Part shown: one piece after another, positions 24,234-33,977 of the stretch | Layout of the letters: each line of letters opens with the position of its first letter | Numbering within the stretch: position 1 is the first letter of the stretch | Source: Candidatus Zixiibacteriota bacterium | GTDB taxonomy: Bacteria; Zixibacteria; MSB-5A5; DSPP01 | Assembly (NCBI GenBank): GCA_022614805.1 | Contig: JAKEHY010000038.1 | Coordinates: forward strand, 186,001 to 250,000 | Direction of reading: 5' to 3' | Length of the DNA: 64,000 bases | Made by a program: the position numbers and the translations under genes | The notes under the pieces: model-generated | Told to the model about the DNA's origin: nothing | The model's input: the letters and a program-made list of their open reading frames with translations, nothing else | The model's database searches: none

Positions 24234-27200
24234 AGTTTCCCAGGATTTCTGCTACGTTTTTTATCTCTGACAGGAGATTGACTTTTTCCGGGTCTTGAAA
24301 GTAGCGGGCCAAATTTTCCTCCGAGCCGAGGTTTTCCTTCAACCCGTTGAGAACCTGCGCTGCCGATTGGAGCTCCCCGAAGGCCTTTTGATAATTTTTT
24401 TCCTCCATCCACAGCCGGGCCATAAAATGATGCAGCCGCCAGATTTTTTCCGGTTCATTAAGCTTGTAGGCCAGACGCAACGCTTGGGCAGCCTGGCGGC
24501 GGGCCTCTTCCCATTGACCGAAACGAAAGGCGGACTGGGCTTCGAGGAAGAACCCTTCACAAGAAAGGATAGGACTCGCTGGCGCGGCCGAAAGCATGCG
24601 AACGCCGGACAGCAGTTCCTCGATTTTTTCCGTCCGATCTTCCAACCCTGTCAATTCGAACCGCTCCAGTGCCAGCCGGTGGCGCTCCGGAAAATATTCG
24701 CTTTCGGACAAAAATTTTTCCGCTTCGTCCAGATTTTTTTTCATTTCTGCGGTTTTCCCCCGGTGGGCAGCCAGCTTTGCCAAGAGCATAAACAAGCGCG
24801 CCCTTAAGCTGCGATCCGAAACCCCCTTTATTCTTTCGGATGTCTCGGCGGCTGCCTTTTCCGCTTCCGGCAAGTCGTTTACCTGAAGGGCCAGTTCGAT
24901 TCTTTCCAACCGGAGTGGGATCTCGCTCGGCAAATCGTGAATTTCCTTCACCAAGGAGAGCCCGTGGGCCAAATACTTTTCCGCTTTGGCATATTGACCT
25001 TGGGCCTTTAAGCTGCCCCCTAGCGTGGCGAGGAGGGAAAGGTGGTTGCCTTTGAAGTTTATTTTTTCAGAAAGTTCCAGACCCAAAAGAGCGTAGCGAA
25101 TGGCCTCCGGATAATTGCCTGATCGATAAGCTACGATGGCCAAGTTGTCGAGATTAAGGACCTCCCATTTCTGGCTGCCAATCTGGCGATTCAGTTCCAG
25201 CGCTTCCAAAAGGAGCGTTTTAGACCCGTCGAATTCCCCCCGCTGGGCCAGAATGAAACCCAAATTATTCAAACACAAGGCGATTTGCTCTTTTTCATCC
25301 AATTTCCGGTTCAATTGCAGAGCCTCCCGCAAAAAACCGACGGCTTCTTGCAAGTGGTCGGCCATCATATGGGCCACACCGATGTTGTTCAACGTGACAG
25401 CCAAGTTTTTGTCGGCTCCCAACCGACGGTGGATTTCGGCGGCTTTGTTGTAATGGGCCAGCGCCTCTTCCGTGCGCAGTTGATGGGCATAGGTGGCGCC
25501 GAGATTGTGGTAGGCGCGGGAAGCCTCCGATTCCTTCGCAAGCTTCAAAAAGAGTTTGAGCGCTTTCTTCAGACTCTTTTCCGCTTTTGGAAAGTCCGGT
25601 TTTTGGCGGAAATGATTCCCCAGCCGGTTGTAGGCATCTGCTTCCTCGTAGGTGTTTTTAAGTTTTTTTGCCAATTTCAATTGGCGGGAATATTCGGCTA
25701 TGGCCCGCTCAAGTTCTCCCTGCTTGCCGAAGAAGTTGCCCCCTTCTCGATGAATGTCCAAAAACAGTTTTTTCTGCTCGGCCCCTGCGGGCATTTTTTG
25801 CACCCATTTAAGCGCCCGGTTCAGGTACCAGAGCTCGGTTTTAAAATCCTCCTTGGCGTCCGCTTGCTCCCCCGCCGCTAAGGCCTGCCGGGCGGCCTCT
25901 TCCCACATTTCCGCACCGGCGGCTTGATGCTCCCATTCATACGAGCGGGTTTTGTCGGCGGTTTGGCCGCTTCGGGCAAAGTAGTCCCAGATTTTTCGAT
26001 GATTTTCCTTCCGGTTTTTTAGGGTGTAGTACAGGGCCTCCCGCAGACCCGGGCGGGAAAAGAAGAAGTCGTCATCCTTTGCAATCAGAAAACCGGACTG
26101 GAGCAGGTTTTTTAACGGCGATTCGAGGTTTTCATTTTCACAAATTCCGGTTTGGGCCACCTCCGCCGGCTTGAAGAAGTCCAAAAAGAGAGAAAGCCTG
26201 GCCAAAAGCTGCCGCTCTTCGTCCGAGAGAGTGGCGGCGAGGGCCAGAAGCTCCTTTTGCGCACTGGGGGAGAGCGCGACATCTTTAAGGCGGGTTTCCT
26301 CTATTTTCCAAGTTGCTCCGTTCCAGTTTAGAAGCTTTTGCTTTTGCCAAGAGGATAGTTCCAACTCCAAAAGCGAGACCTCCCCGGAAGTTTTTTGCCA
26401 TAATATTTTTACGGATTCCTTGGAAGCGCCGAAGCTGGCGGAAAACCAATTGTCCAATTCCGCTTGCGACAGGCGAGGATATGCAGCAGAAGAGAGCCCC
26501 GATTCGATTTTAAGTCCAATCGCCGGAACGACCGAAGACTTTTCCACGTCCCGCCAGTCGGCCAGCTCGGCTTTCGCCCGGCTGACGGTGGCCGGTACTT
26601 CGGCGGAAAGCTCCGTTCCGGAAACGGGAGGCCCTTGCTGCCAGAAGCGGGGCAGAAGCGTCCGGCACCACTCGGCGACCGATTCGGGCAAACCGGCCAT
26701 TTTTTTTCGCAGGGCGGCGTCTTCGAGAAGCCGGGCCAAAACTTCGGCCCCTGTCTGGGGCCGTTCCTCCTTGTTTTTAGCCGCCAGCCAGTTCGTCAGA
26801 CTCTGCCAGAAGGTTTTTTCTTTTTGGGCGCGTATGGGAAGCTCCGGCAGCGGAGCTTCCTGATGGCGGGCCAGGGTTACGGCCGGGTCCTTGTCGGCAA
26901 AGGGAGGGCGCCCGAGGAAAAGCTCGGTTAGAATTATTCCGCAGGCATAAAAATCGGCCCGATGGTCTGGTTTTTCCTTCCGAATCAGCTCGGGCGCCAG
27001 GTAGTCCACCGTTCCCCCGACGCTTTCACCCTCCCTCGGCTCGGCGGATTGAGCTAGTCCCAAATCCATTATTTTCAACTGCAGAGGAATTCGGGCTTCC
27101 GGCCGGGGGATAGTCAAAAGATTAGACGGCTTCAGGTCGCGGTGCACCAATCCCTTTTTATGCAAAAGGGTAAGCCCTAAGAGAAGCTGGTAGCAGAGGA

Positions 27201-27534
27201 GCTTTCGGGCCGCAAAATCGAGCTTAGGCCAGAGCTTTTTTAGTTCCGTTCCCCTGAGGTATTCCATCGTATAGAACGGCGTCTTTTCTTCCGTCCATCC
27301 GAAGCGGAAAAAGCGGACGAAAGCGGGATGGCGAAGATTTTTCCCCAAAAGAAATTCCTGTTTGAAAGACTCAACAGCCGTTGCGTGGCCCGGTTTCAGA
27401 ATCTTGACCGCCAGGTTTTGGTTTTCCCATTTGGCCAAAAAAACTTCGGCGAAAGCGCCTTCTCCCAGCAATCGAACCGTTTCAAGAGGCTTTTCGTCTA
27501 AAAACAACCGGGGAAAATCCTGGGAGCGGCCCAT
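24232..27534 (-). CDS. Ser/Thr protein kinase with TPR repeats
   Basis: A 1100-residue cytosolic protein. The kinase domain is complete: GEGAFAEV (24-31), Lys44 in AVK, HRDLKPSN (131-138), DLG (157-159), GTVDYLAPE. A linker region of about 250 residues has no recognised domain. From about residue 600 onward a long series of tetratricopeptide-like repeats follows (for example AEYSRQLKLAKKLKNTYEEADAYNRLG, about ten units), a scaffold for protein or peptide binding. The kinase has no TM, unlike PknB. The start overlaps the histidine kinase stop by one base (TGATG), so the two are translationally coupled. The TPR region could bind the 23-residue peptides encoded convergently, but that is speculation. 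Confidence 0.9.
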   Translation of the reverse strand: MGRSQDFPRLFLDEKPLETVRLLGEGAFAEVFLAKWENQNLAVKILKPGHATAVESFKQEFLLGKNLRHPAFVRFFRFGWTEEKTPFYTMEYLRGTELKKLWPKLDFAARKLLCYQLLLGLTLLHKKGLVHRDLKPSNLLTIPRPEARIPLQLKIMDLGLAQSAEPREGESVGGTVDYLAPELIRKEKPDHRADFYACGIILTELFLGRPPFADKDPAVTLARHQEAPLPELPIRAQKEKTFWQSLTNWLAAKNKEERPQTGAEVLARLLEDAALRKKMAGLPESVAEWCRTLLPRFWQQGPPVSGTELSAEVPATVSRAKAELADWRDVEKSSVVPAIGLKIESGLSSAAYPRLSQAELDNWFSASFGASKESVKILWQKTSGEVSLLELELSSWQKQKLLNWNGATWKIEETRLKDVALSPSAQKELLALAATLSDEERQLLARLSLFLDFFKPAEVAQTGICENENLESPLKNLLQSGFLIAKDDDFFFSRPGLREALYYTLKNRKENHRKIWDYFARSGQTADKTRSYEWEHQAAGAEMWEEAARQALAAGEQADAKEDFKTELWYLNRALKWVQKMPAGAEQKKLFLDIHREGGNFFGKQGELERAIAEYSRQLKLAKKLKNTYEEADAYNRLGNHFRQKPDFPKAEKSLKKALKLFLKLAKESEASRAYHNLGATYAHQLRTEEALAHYNKAAEIHRRLGADKNLAVTLNNIGVAHMMADHLQEAVGFLREALQLNRKLDEKEQIALCLNNLGFILAQRGEFDGSKTLLLEALELNRQIGSQKWEVLNLDNLAIVAYRSGNYPEAIRYALLGLELSEKINFKGNHLSLLATLGGSLKAQGQYAKAEKYLAHGLSLVKEIHDLPSEIPLRLERIELALQVNDLPEAEKAAAETSERIKGVSDRSLRARLFMLLAKLAAHRGKTAEMKKNLDEAEKFLSESEYFPERHRLALERFELTGLEDRTEKIEELLSGVRMLSAAPASPILSCEGFFLEAQSAFRFGQWEEARRQAAQALRLAYKLNEPEKIWRLHHFMARLWMEEKNYQKAFGELQSAAQVLNGLKENLGSEENLARYFQDPEKVNLLSEIKNVAEILGN

Positions 27535-29306
27535 CAGGGGCGGGTGGAGACGGGGAAGCTTAAAGCGAAGGTGGTTCCAGAACCAGGCCGGCTTTCCACC
27601 GTGATTTTACCGCCGTGGGTCTCCATAATCCGCCGGCAATTGGCCAAACCGAGTCCGTGGCCGGTCGGTTTGGTGGTGAAGCGGGGCTCAAAGACGCGAT
27701 TTAAGTTTTGTTGAGCGATTCCGGGCCCGTCGTCTTTCACTTTTATCTCTATGACCTGTTGGTCGACCCGAAAAACGGCGGAGATTTCGACGTTACCGGC
27801 GGACTTGCCGGCCTCCTTTATCGCCTCGGCCGCGTTTTTAATCAGGTTGAAGAAGACCTGCTGCACCTGACCTACATCGATGGTGACGGGGGGGAGGTTG
27901 GCCGGCAGGTGTGTGAAGAAGCGGATGTGGCTGAAGCTTTTTTGCGGCTTCAAGGAAAAGAGCAAATCCTCCACCAGCCGGCGCAAGTCGAATTCGCGCA
28001 TTTCCGGCTCCAGCTTGGAAAAATCCATCAGACTGTCTGTAAAGCGCTTCATTTTGCCGATATTTTCCAAAACCGCCTCGCTGTTGGCAACCACCTTGTC
28101 CCAGGCAGTTTTCTTAATGTTTAGCTGCATCATTTCCGCATTGGAATAGATGATGGAAAGGTAGTTGTTCAGTTCGTGTCCCACGGAGGCAGCCATTTCC
28201 TCCTTGGCCACCAGCTTTTCGGAAAGGATGATGTATTTTTCCAATAGCACCTTTTCGGTGATGTCGTCAATTACCAGAATGGCGGAGTTCTTTTTTCTTT
28301 CGGGGGTGGCCAGGGGGTGCGCCTTCCAGGCCAGAACCGCCTCCTCCTTCCCCCGGGTCAGAAAGTAGCGGGCTTCCTCGAAGGAGCGGGCCGAGCGGAT
28401 GACCTCCTCGCAGGTTTCCTCCCAGTAGGCCACGTGGTCGGGCGGCAGAAAGTCGGCCAGTTTAATCGGGCGGGAGGAATCACGAACCGGCTCCTTTCCG
28501 AAAATCTTGTAGGCGGTACGGTTGGCAGTGGTGACTTCCAAAGCCTCGTTTAAGACCAGAATCCCCACCGGGGTGTGGTTGATGACATCCTCGTTGTAGC
28601 GCTTGAGCTGGAAGACGGAATCGTACAGCCGGGCGTTTTCGATGGCGATGGCGGCCTGACCGGCAAAAAGTTCGAACAGGTACAGGTCGGACTCCAAAAA
28701 AAGCGAGGCCTGCTGGGCGGAAGAATCCAGATAGATGATGCCGATGACTTCGTCTTTCACCTTCAACGGCACGCACATAATCGAGCGGAGGTGCAGCTCG
28801 GCAATCGATTTCTGGGAAGAAAAGCGGGGGTCGGCCTGGGCGTCCGAAGTGTAAATTGACTCCCCCGTTTCGGCCACCTTCATTGCGATGGAGGAGGAGA
28901 TTTTGAAATCCTCCTCGGAAAGATGTTCCTTCTGGATGTTGTGGGCGGTACGGAATTCCAGATCGCCGGTTTCGCCTTTGAGCATCAAAAAGCCCCGCTC
29001 GGCCTTCAAAAACTCCACCGCCCGTTGCATCACAATGGATAAAATTTCTTCCGTGAAGAGGGAGGAGGAGATGACCTTGGTGATTAAAAGCAAAGCCTCC
29101 AGGTCCTCGTGGCGGTATTTGGAGCCCGCCTCGGAGGTGTCCACCCGGGGGTGAGCCTTCCGGATTCGGTTCAGGGTCTCCTGCATTTCCTCCACAATGT
29201 TCTTGGGGAGGGCCGGACGGATTGATTTTACGGAAAGCCTATCCGTGTTGCCGAATCCCTTAGGGGGATGAGGCTCTTTTTTCTTTTTAGCAACGTTTCC
29301 CGCCAT
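27534..29306 (-). CDS. GAF-PAS sensor histidine kinase
   Basis: A 590-residue soluble sensor kinase. It has a basic N-terminus, a GAF domain (about 70-225), a PAS domain (about 240-350), and a dimerisation/phosphoacceptor region with VGHELNNYLSI (His near residue 370). The HATPase region carries the N-box FNLIKNAAEAI, the G1 box DDGPGIAQ and the G2 box GHGLGLANCRRIM. The H-box HELNN is of the NtrB/HisKA_7-like type. No response regulator is adjacent. It is followed by a Ser/Thr kinase with 1-base overlap, an unusual two-kinase pairing. The signal for the GAF and PAS domains is unknown. No TM is present. Confidence 0.9.
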   Translation of the reverse strand: MAGNVAKKKKEPHPPKGFGNTDRLSVKSIRPALPKNIVEEMQETLNRIRKAHPRVDTSEAGSKYRHEDLEALLLITKVISSSLFTEEILSIVMQRAVEFLKAERGFLMLKGETGDLEFRTAHNIQKEHLSEEDFKISSSIAMKVAETGESIYTSDAQADPRFSSQKSIAELHLRSIMCVPLKVKDEVIGIIYLDSSAQQASLFLESDLYLFELFAGQAAIAIENARLYDSVFQLKRYNEDVINHTPVGILVLNEALEVTTANRTAYKIFGKEPVRDSSRPIKLADFLPPDHVAYWEETCEEVIRSARSFEEARYFLTRGKEEAVLAWKAHPLATPERKKNSAILVIDDITEKVLLEKYIILSEKLVAKEEMAASVGHELNNYLSIIYSNAEMMQLNIKKTAWDKVVANSEAVLENIGKMKRFTDSLMDFSKLEPEMREFDLRRLVEDLLFSLKPQKSFSHIRFFTHLPANLPPVTIDVGQVQQVFFNLIKNAAEAIKEAGKSAGNVEISAVFRVDQQVIEIKVKDDGPGIAQQNLNRVFEPRFTTKPTGHGLGLANCRRIMETHGGKITVESRPGSGTTFALSFPVSTRP

Positions 29307-29409
29307 AGTCTGCCTGGCCGTGCAAGGGATTTCCCGTAATCCCGCAGGGCTGTTACAGTTATCGGCATAAATGAAAGGAACTGCAGAGCCGGAAAAGAGG
29401 GATTTTGGG

Positions 29410-30474
29410 CTACAGCCGGGCTTCGGGCAACTGGCGGACGATTAAATCGCCGCAGGCGGAGGTGGAGAGACCGGAGGAGGAATCGAGGGAGGAGATTTTT
29501 TGGGTTTTCAGGAGTTCGGCGATGGAATTCTCAATCCGTTCTGCAGCCCGGTGTTCCCCCAAATACTCCAGCATCATCCCGCAGGCGGCGATGGCCGCTA
29601 CGGGGGAGGCTACCCCTTTACCTTTATATTTGGGGGCCGAGCCGTGAATCGGTTCGAACATCGAAACCTGGCCGGGGTGGATGTTGCCGGAGGCTGCGAT
29701 GCCCATTCCTCCCTGCAAAACAGCCCCAAGGTCAGTCAGAATGTCGCCAAAGATGTTGTTGGTCACCACGGTATCGAACTGCTCCGGGTTTTTTACCAGC
29801 CACATACAGGCGGCATCGATATAGGCATGGTCGGTGACCACTTGCGGGTATTCCTTTCCCACCTCCGCAAACGTCCGAGTCCAGATATCCATCGCCCGGA
29901 TGGCGTTGGTCTTGTCCACAAGCGTCAGCTTTTTGCGTCTTTTGGCCGCCAAATCGAAGGCGTAGCGTATAACCCGCTCGCAACCTTTGCGGGTGAAGAC
30001 CATCTCTTGCAGGGCGACTTCGTCCGGCGTTCCTTTTTTCAAAAAACCGCCGATGCCGGCATACAAATCCTCCGTGTTTTCCCGCACCACCACCATATCG
30101 ATATCTTCCGGTTTTTTATCCTTGACGGGGCAGAGGTGCTCGGCCAAGAGTTTGATGGGGCGCAAGTTGACGTACAAATCCAACCCGAAACGGATACCGG
30201 CGATGATGGCCCGCTCCACCAGCCCCACTTCCACCCGCGGGTCGCCGATGGCGCCCAAGTAGATGGCGTCCTGCTGTTTCAGTTCGTTCAAAACCGAATC
30301 CGGGAAGAGTTCCTTGGTTTTTATGTAATGTTCCGAGCCGTGGGGGTAATGCGTCAATTTGTAATTAAAACTCTCGATTTCGGCTACCCCTTTTAAGACC
30401 TTCAGCCCCTCCGCCACGACCTCCGGCCCGATGCCGTCGCCGGGTAAAACGGCAATTTGGTATTCTTTTCCCAT
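29410..30474 (-). CDS. Isocitrate/isopropylmalate dehydrogenase family enzyme
   Basis: An NAD(P)-dependent beta-hydroxyacid oxidative decarboxylase of 354 residues. The N-terminus IAVLPGDGIGPEV, the motif RENTEDLYAGIGG, the catalytic Lys in VDKTNAI, the NNIFGDILTDLGA metal-binding region and the HGSAPKYKGKG cofactor loop are all present. Isopropylmalate dehydrogenase (leucine synthesis) is the most likely activity, but homoisocitrate or isocitrate use cannot be excluded from sequence: the RENTEDLYAG form is shared with those enzymes. The usual leuA/leuC/leuD neighbours are absent. It is transcribed opposite to the tRNA-Glu gene, from which it is separated by about 100 bases. Confidence 0.8.
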   Translation of the reverse strand: MGKEYQIAVLPGDGIGPEVVAEGLKVLKGVAEIESFNYKLTHYPHGSEHYIKTKELFPDSVLNELKQQDAIYLGAIGDPRVEVGLVERAIIAGIRFGLDLYVNLRPIKLLAEHLCPVKDKKPEDIDMVVVRENTEDLYAGIGGFLKKGTPDEVALQEMVFTRKGCERVIRYAFDLAAKRRKKLTLVDKTNAIRAMDIWTRTFAEVGKEYPQVVTDHAYIDAACMWLVKNPEQFDTVVTNNIFGDILTDLGAVLQGGMGIAASGNIHPGQVSMFEPIHGSAPKYKGKGVASPVAAIAACGMMLEYLGEHRAAERIENSIAELLKTQKISSLDSSSGLSTSACGDLIVRQLPEARL

Positions 30475-30538
30475 TGCCCTGCAAAATTAGAGCTTTTCGT
30501 CAAAAAGGAAAGCGGTTTTATCTGGGTTTTCAAAGCGC

Positions 30539-30567
30539 TTGACCGGCTTTGCAAAAGCGGGTATTTT
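30539..30567 (+). promoter_or_regulatory. Promoter of tRNA-Glu
   Basis: TTGACC (30539-30544), 17-base spacer, TATTTT (30562-30567), with the mature tRNA 5-prime end 11 bases further at 30578. Close to the sigma70 consensus, as expected for a tRNA gene. Confidence 0.75.
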
Positions 30568-30577
30568 CGATTGTGTC

Positions 30578-30652
30578 GTCCCCATCGTCTAGCCCGGCTT
30601 AGGACACCGCCCTTTCACGGCGGTAACACGGGTTCGAATCCCGTTGGGGACG
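30578..30652 (+). tRNA. tRNA-Glu (TTC)
   Basis: A 75-base gene with acceptor stem GTCCCCA/TGGGGAC and discriminator G. Anticodon loop CTTTCAC is closed by CCGCC/GGCGG, and the T-arm is CGGGTTCGAATCCCG. The anticodon TTC reads glutamate codons. CCA is not encoded. A T-run (CTTTTTTA) directly follows and probably terminates transcription. Confidence 0.97.
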
Positions 30653-30744
30653 CTTTTTTATCTTTACAAAAGCCAAAAACTCGCTTTTTTCCGGTTTTCG
30701 GGGATGGAACACCCTGAATTGGATTTGAGCAGAAGAGAAAGGCG

Positions 30745-31674
30745 ATGAGTTTGACGCGCAAGGCACTTATCTGGATTTCGGAAAATCAAACATTAAGGCA
30801 AAAGCTGCCCCGCTACCGCTTCGTCCAGCGGGCGGTCTCCCGCTTTATGCCGGGAGAAAAGTTGGAGGATGCACTTTTGGCGGCGGAGATGATGAAAGAG
30901 AAGAGCATCACTTCCCTGCTTACCCTCCTGGGGGAGAACATCGCCGAGCCGGAAGAAGCGAAGGCGGTCGCCCAACATTACATCGACGCCCTGCCGCAAA
31001 TTCAACAAAGATCTCTCGATGGACATATTTCCGTCAAGCTCACACAGCTGGGGCTGGATTTGGGGGAGGAGCTTTGCTACCGAAACCTTGCGGCCATCAT
31101 CCTCCGTGCAAAGGAATTTGACAACTGGGTTTGGATTGATATGGAGCAGAGCAAATATGTTGATAAGACGCTTGCGCTCTACAAAAAAGCCCGCCAAGAG
31201 TATCCGAAAGTCGGCGTCTGTCTCCAAGCCTATCTTTATCGAACCGTCAAAGACATTGAAGATTTGCTGCCACTTTCTCCCGGTATACGGCTGGTCAAAG
31301 GGGCCTATGCCGAGCCAGCCAATCTTGCCTATCCGAAGAAAAGAGACGTGGACGCCAATTTTATGACGCTCGCCAAGGTTTTGCTGGGCAATATCAAAAA
31401 GCGGGGGGTTAGTTTCTGCATCGGTACTCACGATTTGACCATCATTCAAAAGATGCAGCAAGAAGCGGAGACATTGGGTCTCTCGAAGAAGGATTACGAA
31501 TTTCAGCTTTTGTACGGCATCCAGAGCGAAGTGCAACTGCGATTGGCGCAGGCGGGGTACCGCGTTCGCTGCCTCATCAGCTACGGACATTTCTGGTTCC
31601 CCTGGTACGTCCGGCGGCTGGCGGAGCGGCCGGCCAACATTTTCTTTGCCGTAAAACAGCTCTTTCGGAGCTAA
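30745..31674 (+). CDS. Proline dehydrogenase
   Basis: A FAD-dependent enzyme oxidising proline to pyrroline-5-carboxylate, feeding the respiratory chain. The 309-residue single-domain TIM-barrel protein has the conserved DGHISVKLTQLG segment, WVWIDMEQS (a flavin/substrate contact strand), VGVCLQAYLYRT, IRLVKGAYAEP, FCIGTHD, and LLYGIQ. These residue blocks define the monofunctional bacterial ProDH group. It lacks the P5C dehydrogenase domain of PutA, and no rocA-type gene is next to it. It is the first gene after tRNA-Glu and 74 bases upstream of the S9 peptidase, which could supply proline from peptides. Confidence 0.93.
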   Translation: MSLTRKALIWISENQTLRQKLPRYRFVQRAVSRFMPGEKLEDALLAAEMMKEKSITSLLTLLGENIAEPEEAKAVAQHYIDALPQIQQRSLDGHISVKLTQLGLDLGEELCYRNLAAIILRAKEFDNWVWIDMEQSKYVDKTLALYKKARQEYPKVGVCLQAYLYRTVKDIEDLLPLSPGIRLVKGAYAEPANLAYPKKRDVDANFMTLAKVLLGNIKKRGVSFCIGTHDLTIIQKMQQEAETLGLSKKDYEFQLLYGIQSEVQLRLAQAGYRVRCLISYGHFWFPWYVRRLAERPANIFFAVKQLFRS

Positions 31675-31748
31675 ATCATTATATTCCGCCTTTCCCGTAA
31701 GGCGATAGAAATGCCGGGGGGGCGTATGAAAAAAATCGAGGAGTACGA

Positions 31749-33758
31749 ATGCCGAAAGCCAAACGATTAATCACCGCCGAAGATTTGCTGAAGTTCAAGT
31801 GGGTGCGCTCGGTGGCCCTTTCGCCGGACGAGTCAAAAATTGCCTTCACGCTTGAGTGGATTGACGGGAACCGGCAAAAGTACTGGTCGAATCTCTGGGT
31901 TGTTCCAGCTTCCGGAGGAATGCCGCGGCGGTTCACCACCGGCAAGGTGAAAGACCACCAGCCGGCCTGGTCGCCGGACGGGAAATTCATCGCCTTCCTG
32001 TCGAACCGCAATGAAGAGGAAGGCATCTACATCATCCCGGCCGACGGCGGCGAGGCGCGCAAGCTGGTGTCGATGGACGGCATCTTTAGCTCGCTTTCCT
32101 GGTCGCCGGACGGAAAAAAATTGCTTTGCGCTTTCCGTAAAAACGACTCGTCACCGGTTGGCGGGGACGGCAAACCGGACAAAAAGGCATCTCCGGTTTT
32201 CCGGCACATCACCCGGCTTTTTTACAAGCTGGACGGAGAGGGATTTTTGCCCAAGGACGGATTCCACGCCTGGACTTTTGAGATGGCCTCCGGCAAGGGG
32301 AAACAACTCACCTTTGGCCGTTTCGAGGAGCTTACTCCCGTTTTTTCGCCGGACGGCCGATGGATTTGCTTTGCTTCCAACCGCCAGCCGGACCCCGACC
32401 GGGAAAGTTTGCGCATCGATTTATGGGTTGTTCCGTCAAGCGGCGGAAGGATGCGAAAAATTCCAACCCCGCCTGGGCCGGTGTGGATGCTCTCTTGGTC
32501 GCCGGACGGAAAAAAGATTGCCTACATCGGCCACGCCAATCCGGACGACGCTTGGGGAGAGGAGAACGACCATATTTGGGTGGCCCGGGTCGATGGCAAA
32601 GGAGTAGCAAAGGACCTTACACCCGATTTTGACCGTCCTTGCAACGATTCCACCATCAGCGATATGCAGGAGGGGCACGGGGTTCCGGCGCCAGCCTGGT
32701 CGGCGGATGGGAGGCGGCTTTACTTTATGGCTTCCGATTCCGGAAGCACTTCGTTGTACACCGTTCCCTCCACCGGCGGCAAGGTCGCACGGATTCTGAC
32801 CCGCCCGGGGCATTTGCAGCGTTTTTCGGCGGCCAAAAGCGCTAGGACCGCCGCTTTGGTGTTTTCCGATTTTTCGATTCCAACCGAGGTTTTCACTTTG
32901 AAATTATCGGGACAAACGGCGCAGCCGAAACAGATTACGCATTTTTCAAAAGAATTCTTGGATGGGATTTTACTTTCCCGGCCGGAGCCGGCGGATTTCA
33001 AAAGTTTTGACGGGTCTCCGGTCGGGGCCTGGATTATGAAGCCGACCAACTTCAAGTCGGGGCACAAATATCCGGCCATCGTGCAGGTTCACGGCGGGCC
33101 GGCGGTTCAATACGGCGTCTCTTTTTTCCATGAATTCCAGCTTTTGGCCGCGCGTGGCTACGTCATCTTTTTCTCCAACCCCCGCGGCAGCCAGGGATAC
33201 GGCAAGGCGTTTGCCGGGGCCATTGTCGCCGACTGGGGAAATTTGGATTACAAAGACGTAATGGCCGGCACGGATGAGCTGGTCAAAAGGCCTTTCGTCG
33301 ACTCCAAGCGGGTTGGGGTAACCGGGGGGAGCTACGGCGGGTTTATGACCAACTGGATTGTGGGGCATACCGACCGCTACAAAGCCGCCATCACCGGCCG
33401 TTCGGTGGTGAACCAGTACAGCATGTCCGGCAGTTCGGACATCGGCCACGAGGTTTATCGCGAAATGAAAACCCACATCTGGGACGACCCGGACAAGCTT
33501 ATGCGGCTTTCCCCCATTTCCTACGTCAAAAACGTTAAAACGCCCCTTTTGATTTTGCACAACGAGTTCGATTTGCGCTGCCCCATCGGCCAGGGGGAGG
33601 AGCTTTATTTGGCGCTCAAGATGCTGAAGAAAAAAGTGGAATTCGTCCGCTTTCCGGAAGAGCCGCACGGGCTTTCGCGCCACGGGCGGCCCGACCGGCG
33701 GCTGGCACGACTGGCCTGGATGTTGAAGTGGTTTGACCGGTATTTGAAGGGGCGTTGA
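31749..33758 (+). CDS. S9 family prolyl-oligopeptidase-type peptidase
   Basis: A 669-residue serine peptidase. The N-terminal half (about 1-400) is a beta-propeller of PD40/WSPDGK-type repeats. The C-terminal alpha/beta-hydrolase domain carries the nucleophile in VTGGSYGGFMTNW, with the Asp in NEFDLRCPIGQ and the His in EEPHGLSRHGR completing the triad. The family includes acylaminoacyl- and dipeptidyl-peptidases that release residues from short peptides. No signal peptide is visible, so it probably works in the cytosol. A GAGGAG site lies 3-8 bases before the ATG. It follows proline dehydrogenase, consistent with peptide and proline catabolism. Confidence 0.92.
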   Translation: MPKAKRLITAEDLLKFKWVRSVALSPDESKIAFTLEWIDGNRQKYWSNLWVVPASGGMPRRFTTGKVKDHQPAWSPDGKFIAFLSNRNEEEGIYIIPADGGEARKLVSMDGIFSSLSWSPDGKKLLCAFRKNDSSPVGGDGKPDKKASPVFRHITRLFYKLDGEGFLPKDGFHAWTFEMASGKGKQLTFGRFEELTPVFSPDGRWICFASNRQPDPDRESLRIDLWVVPSSGGRMRKIPTPPGPVWMLSWSPDGKKIAYIGHANPDDAWGEENDHIWVARVDGKGVAKDLTPDFDRPCNDSTISDMQEGHGVPAPAWSADGRRLYFMASDSGSTSLYTVPSTGGKVARILTRPGHLQRFSAAKSARTAALVFSDFSIPTEVFTLKLSGQTAQPKQITHFSKEFLDGILLSRPEPADFKSFDGSPVGAWIMKPTNFKSGHKYPAIVQVHGGPAVQYGVSFFHEFQLLAARGYVIFFSNPRGSQGYGKAFAGAIVADWGNLDYKDVMAGTDELVKRPFVDSKRVGVTGGSYGGFMTNWIVGHTDRYKAAITGRSVVNQYSMSGSSDIGHEVYREMKTHIWDDPDKLMRLSPISYVKNVKTPLLILHNEFDLRCPIGQGEELYLALKMLKKKVEFVRFPEEPHGLSRHGRPDRRLARLAWMLKWFDRYLKGR

Positions 33759-33851
33759 GGTAGCCGAACAGTCCTTGACCCCTCCCTTAATCCCTGCCCT
33801 CAAAGGGGAGGAAAAATAAAATTTCTTCAACAAAGACAACCTCACCCCTGA

Positions 33852-33874
33852 CCCCTCTCCGGAACGGAGAGGGG
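33852..33874. repeat. Hairpin repeat CCCCTCTCC/GGAGAGGGG
   Basis: A nine-base perfect inverted repeat with a five-base loop, in the 219-base gap (33759-33977) after the S9 peptidase gene. A weaker related sequence (CCCCTCCCTTAATCCCTGCCC... AAAGGGGAGG) precedes it. The text resembles dispersed intergenic repeats of the CCCCTGACCCCTC type. No gene was seen in the gap. Confidence 0.5.
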
Positions 33875-33977
33875 GATGTTATTCCCGACCCTGAAGTGCC
33901 GGCTACCATTTTACCATAAGTTTTTGATTTTGTGCGTATAATTCTTTGAATTGCGGGGGCTGGGAAGGAGAGGTACA

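Noticed and set aside
29500-30396. 298-codon ORF on the plus strand opposite the isopropylmalate dehydrogenase gene
   Set aside because: It is an exact antisense shadow of a gene with clear catalytic motifs; its own translation has no recognisable domain.
30793-31590. 265-codon ORF on the minus strand opposite proline dehydrogenase
   Set aside because: Antisense shadow; the plus-strand frame carries all conserved ProDH blocks.
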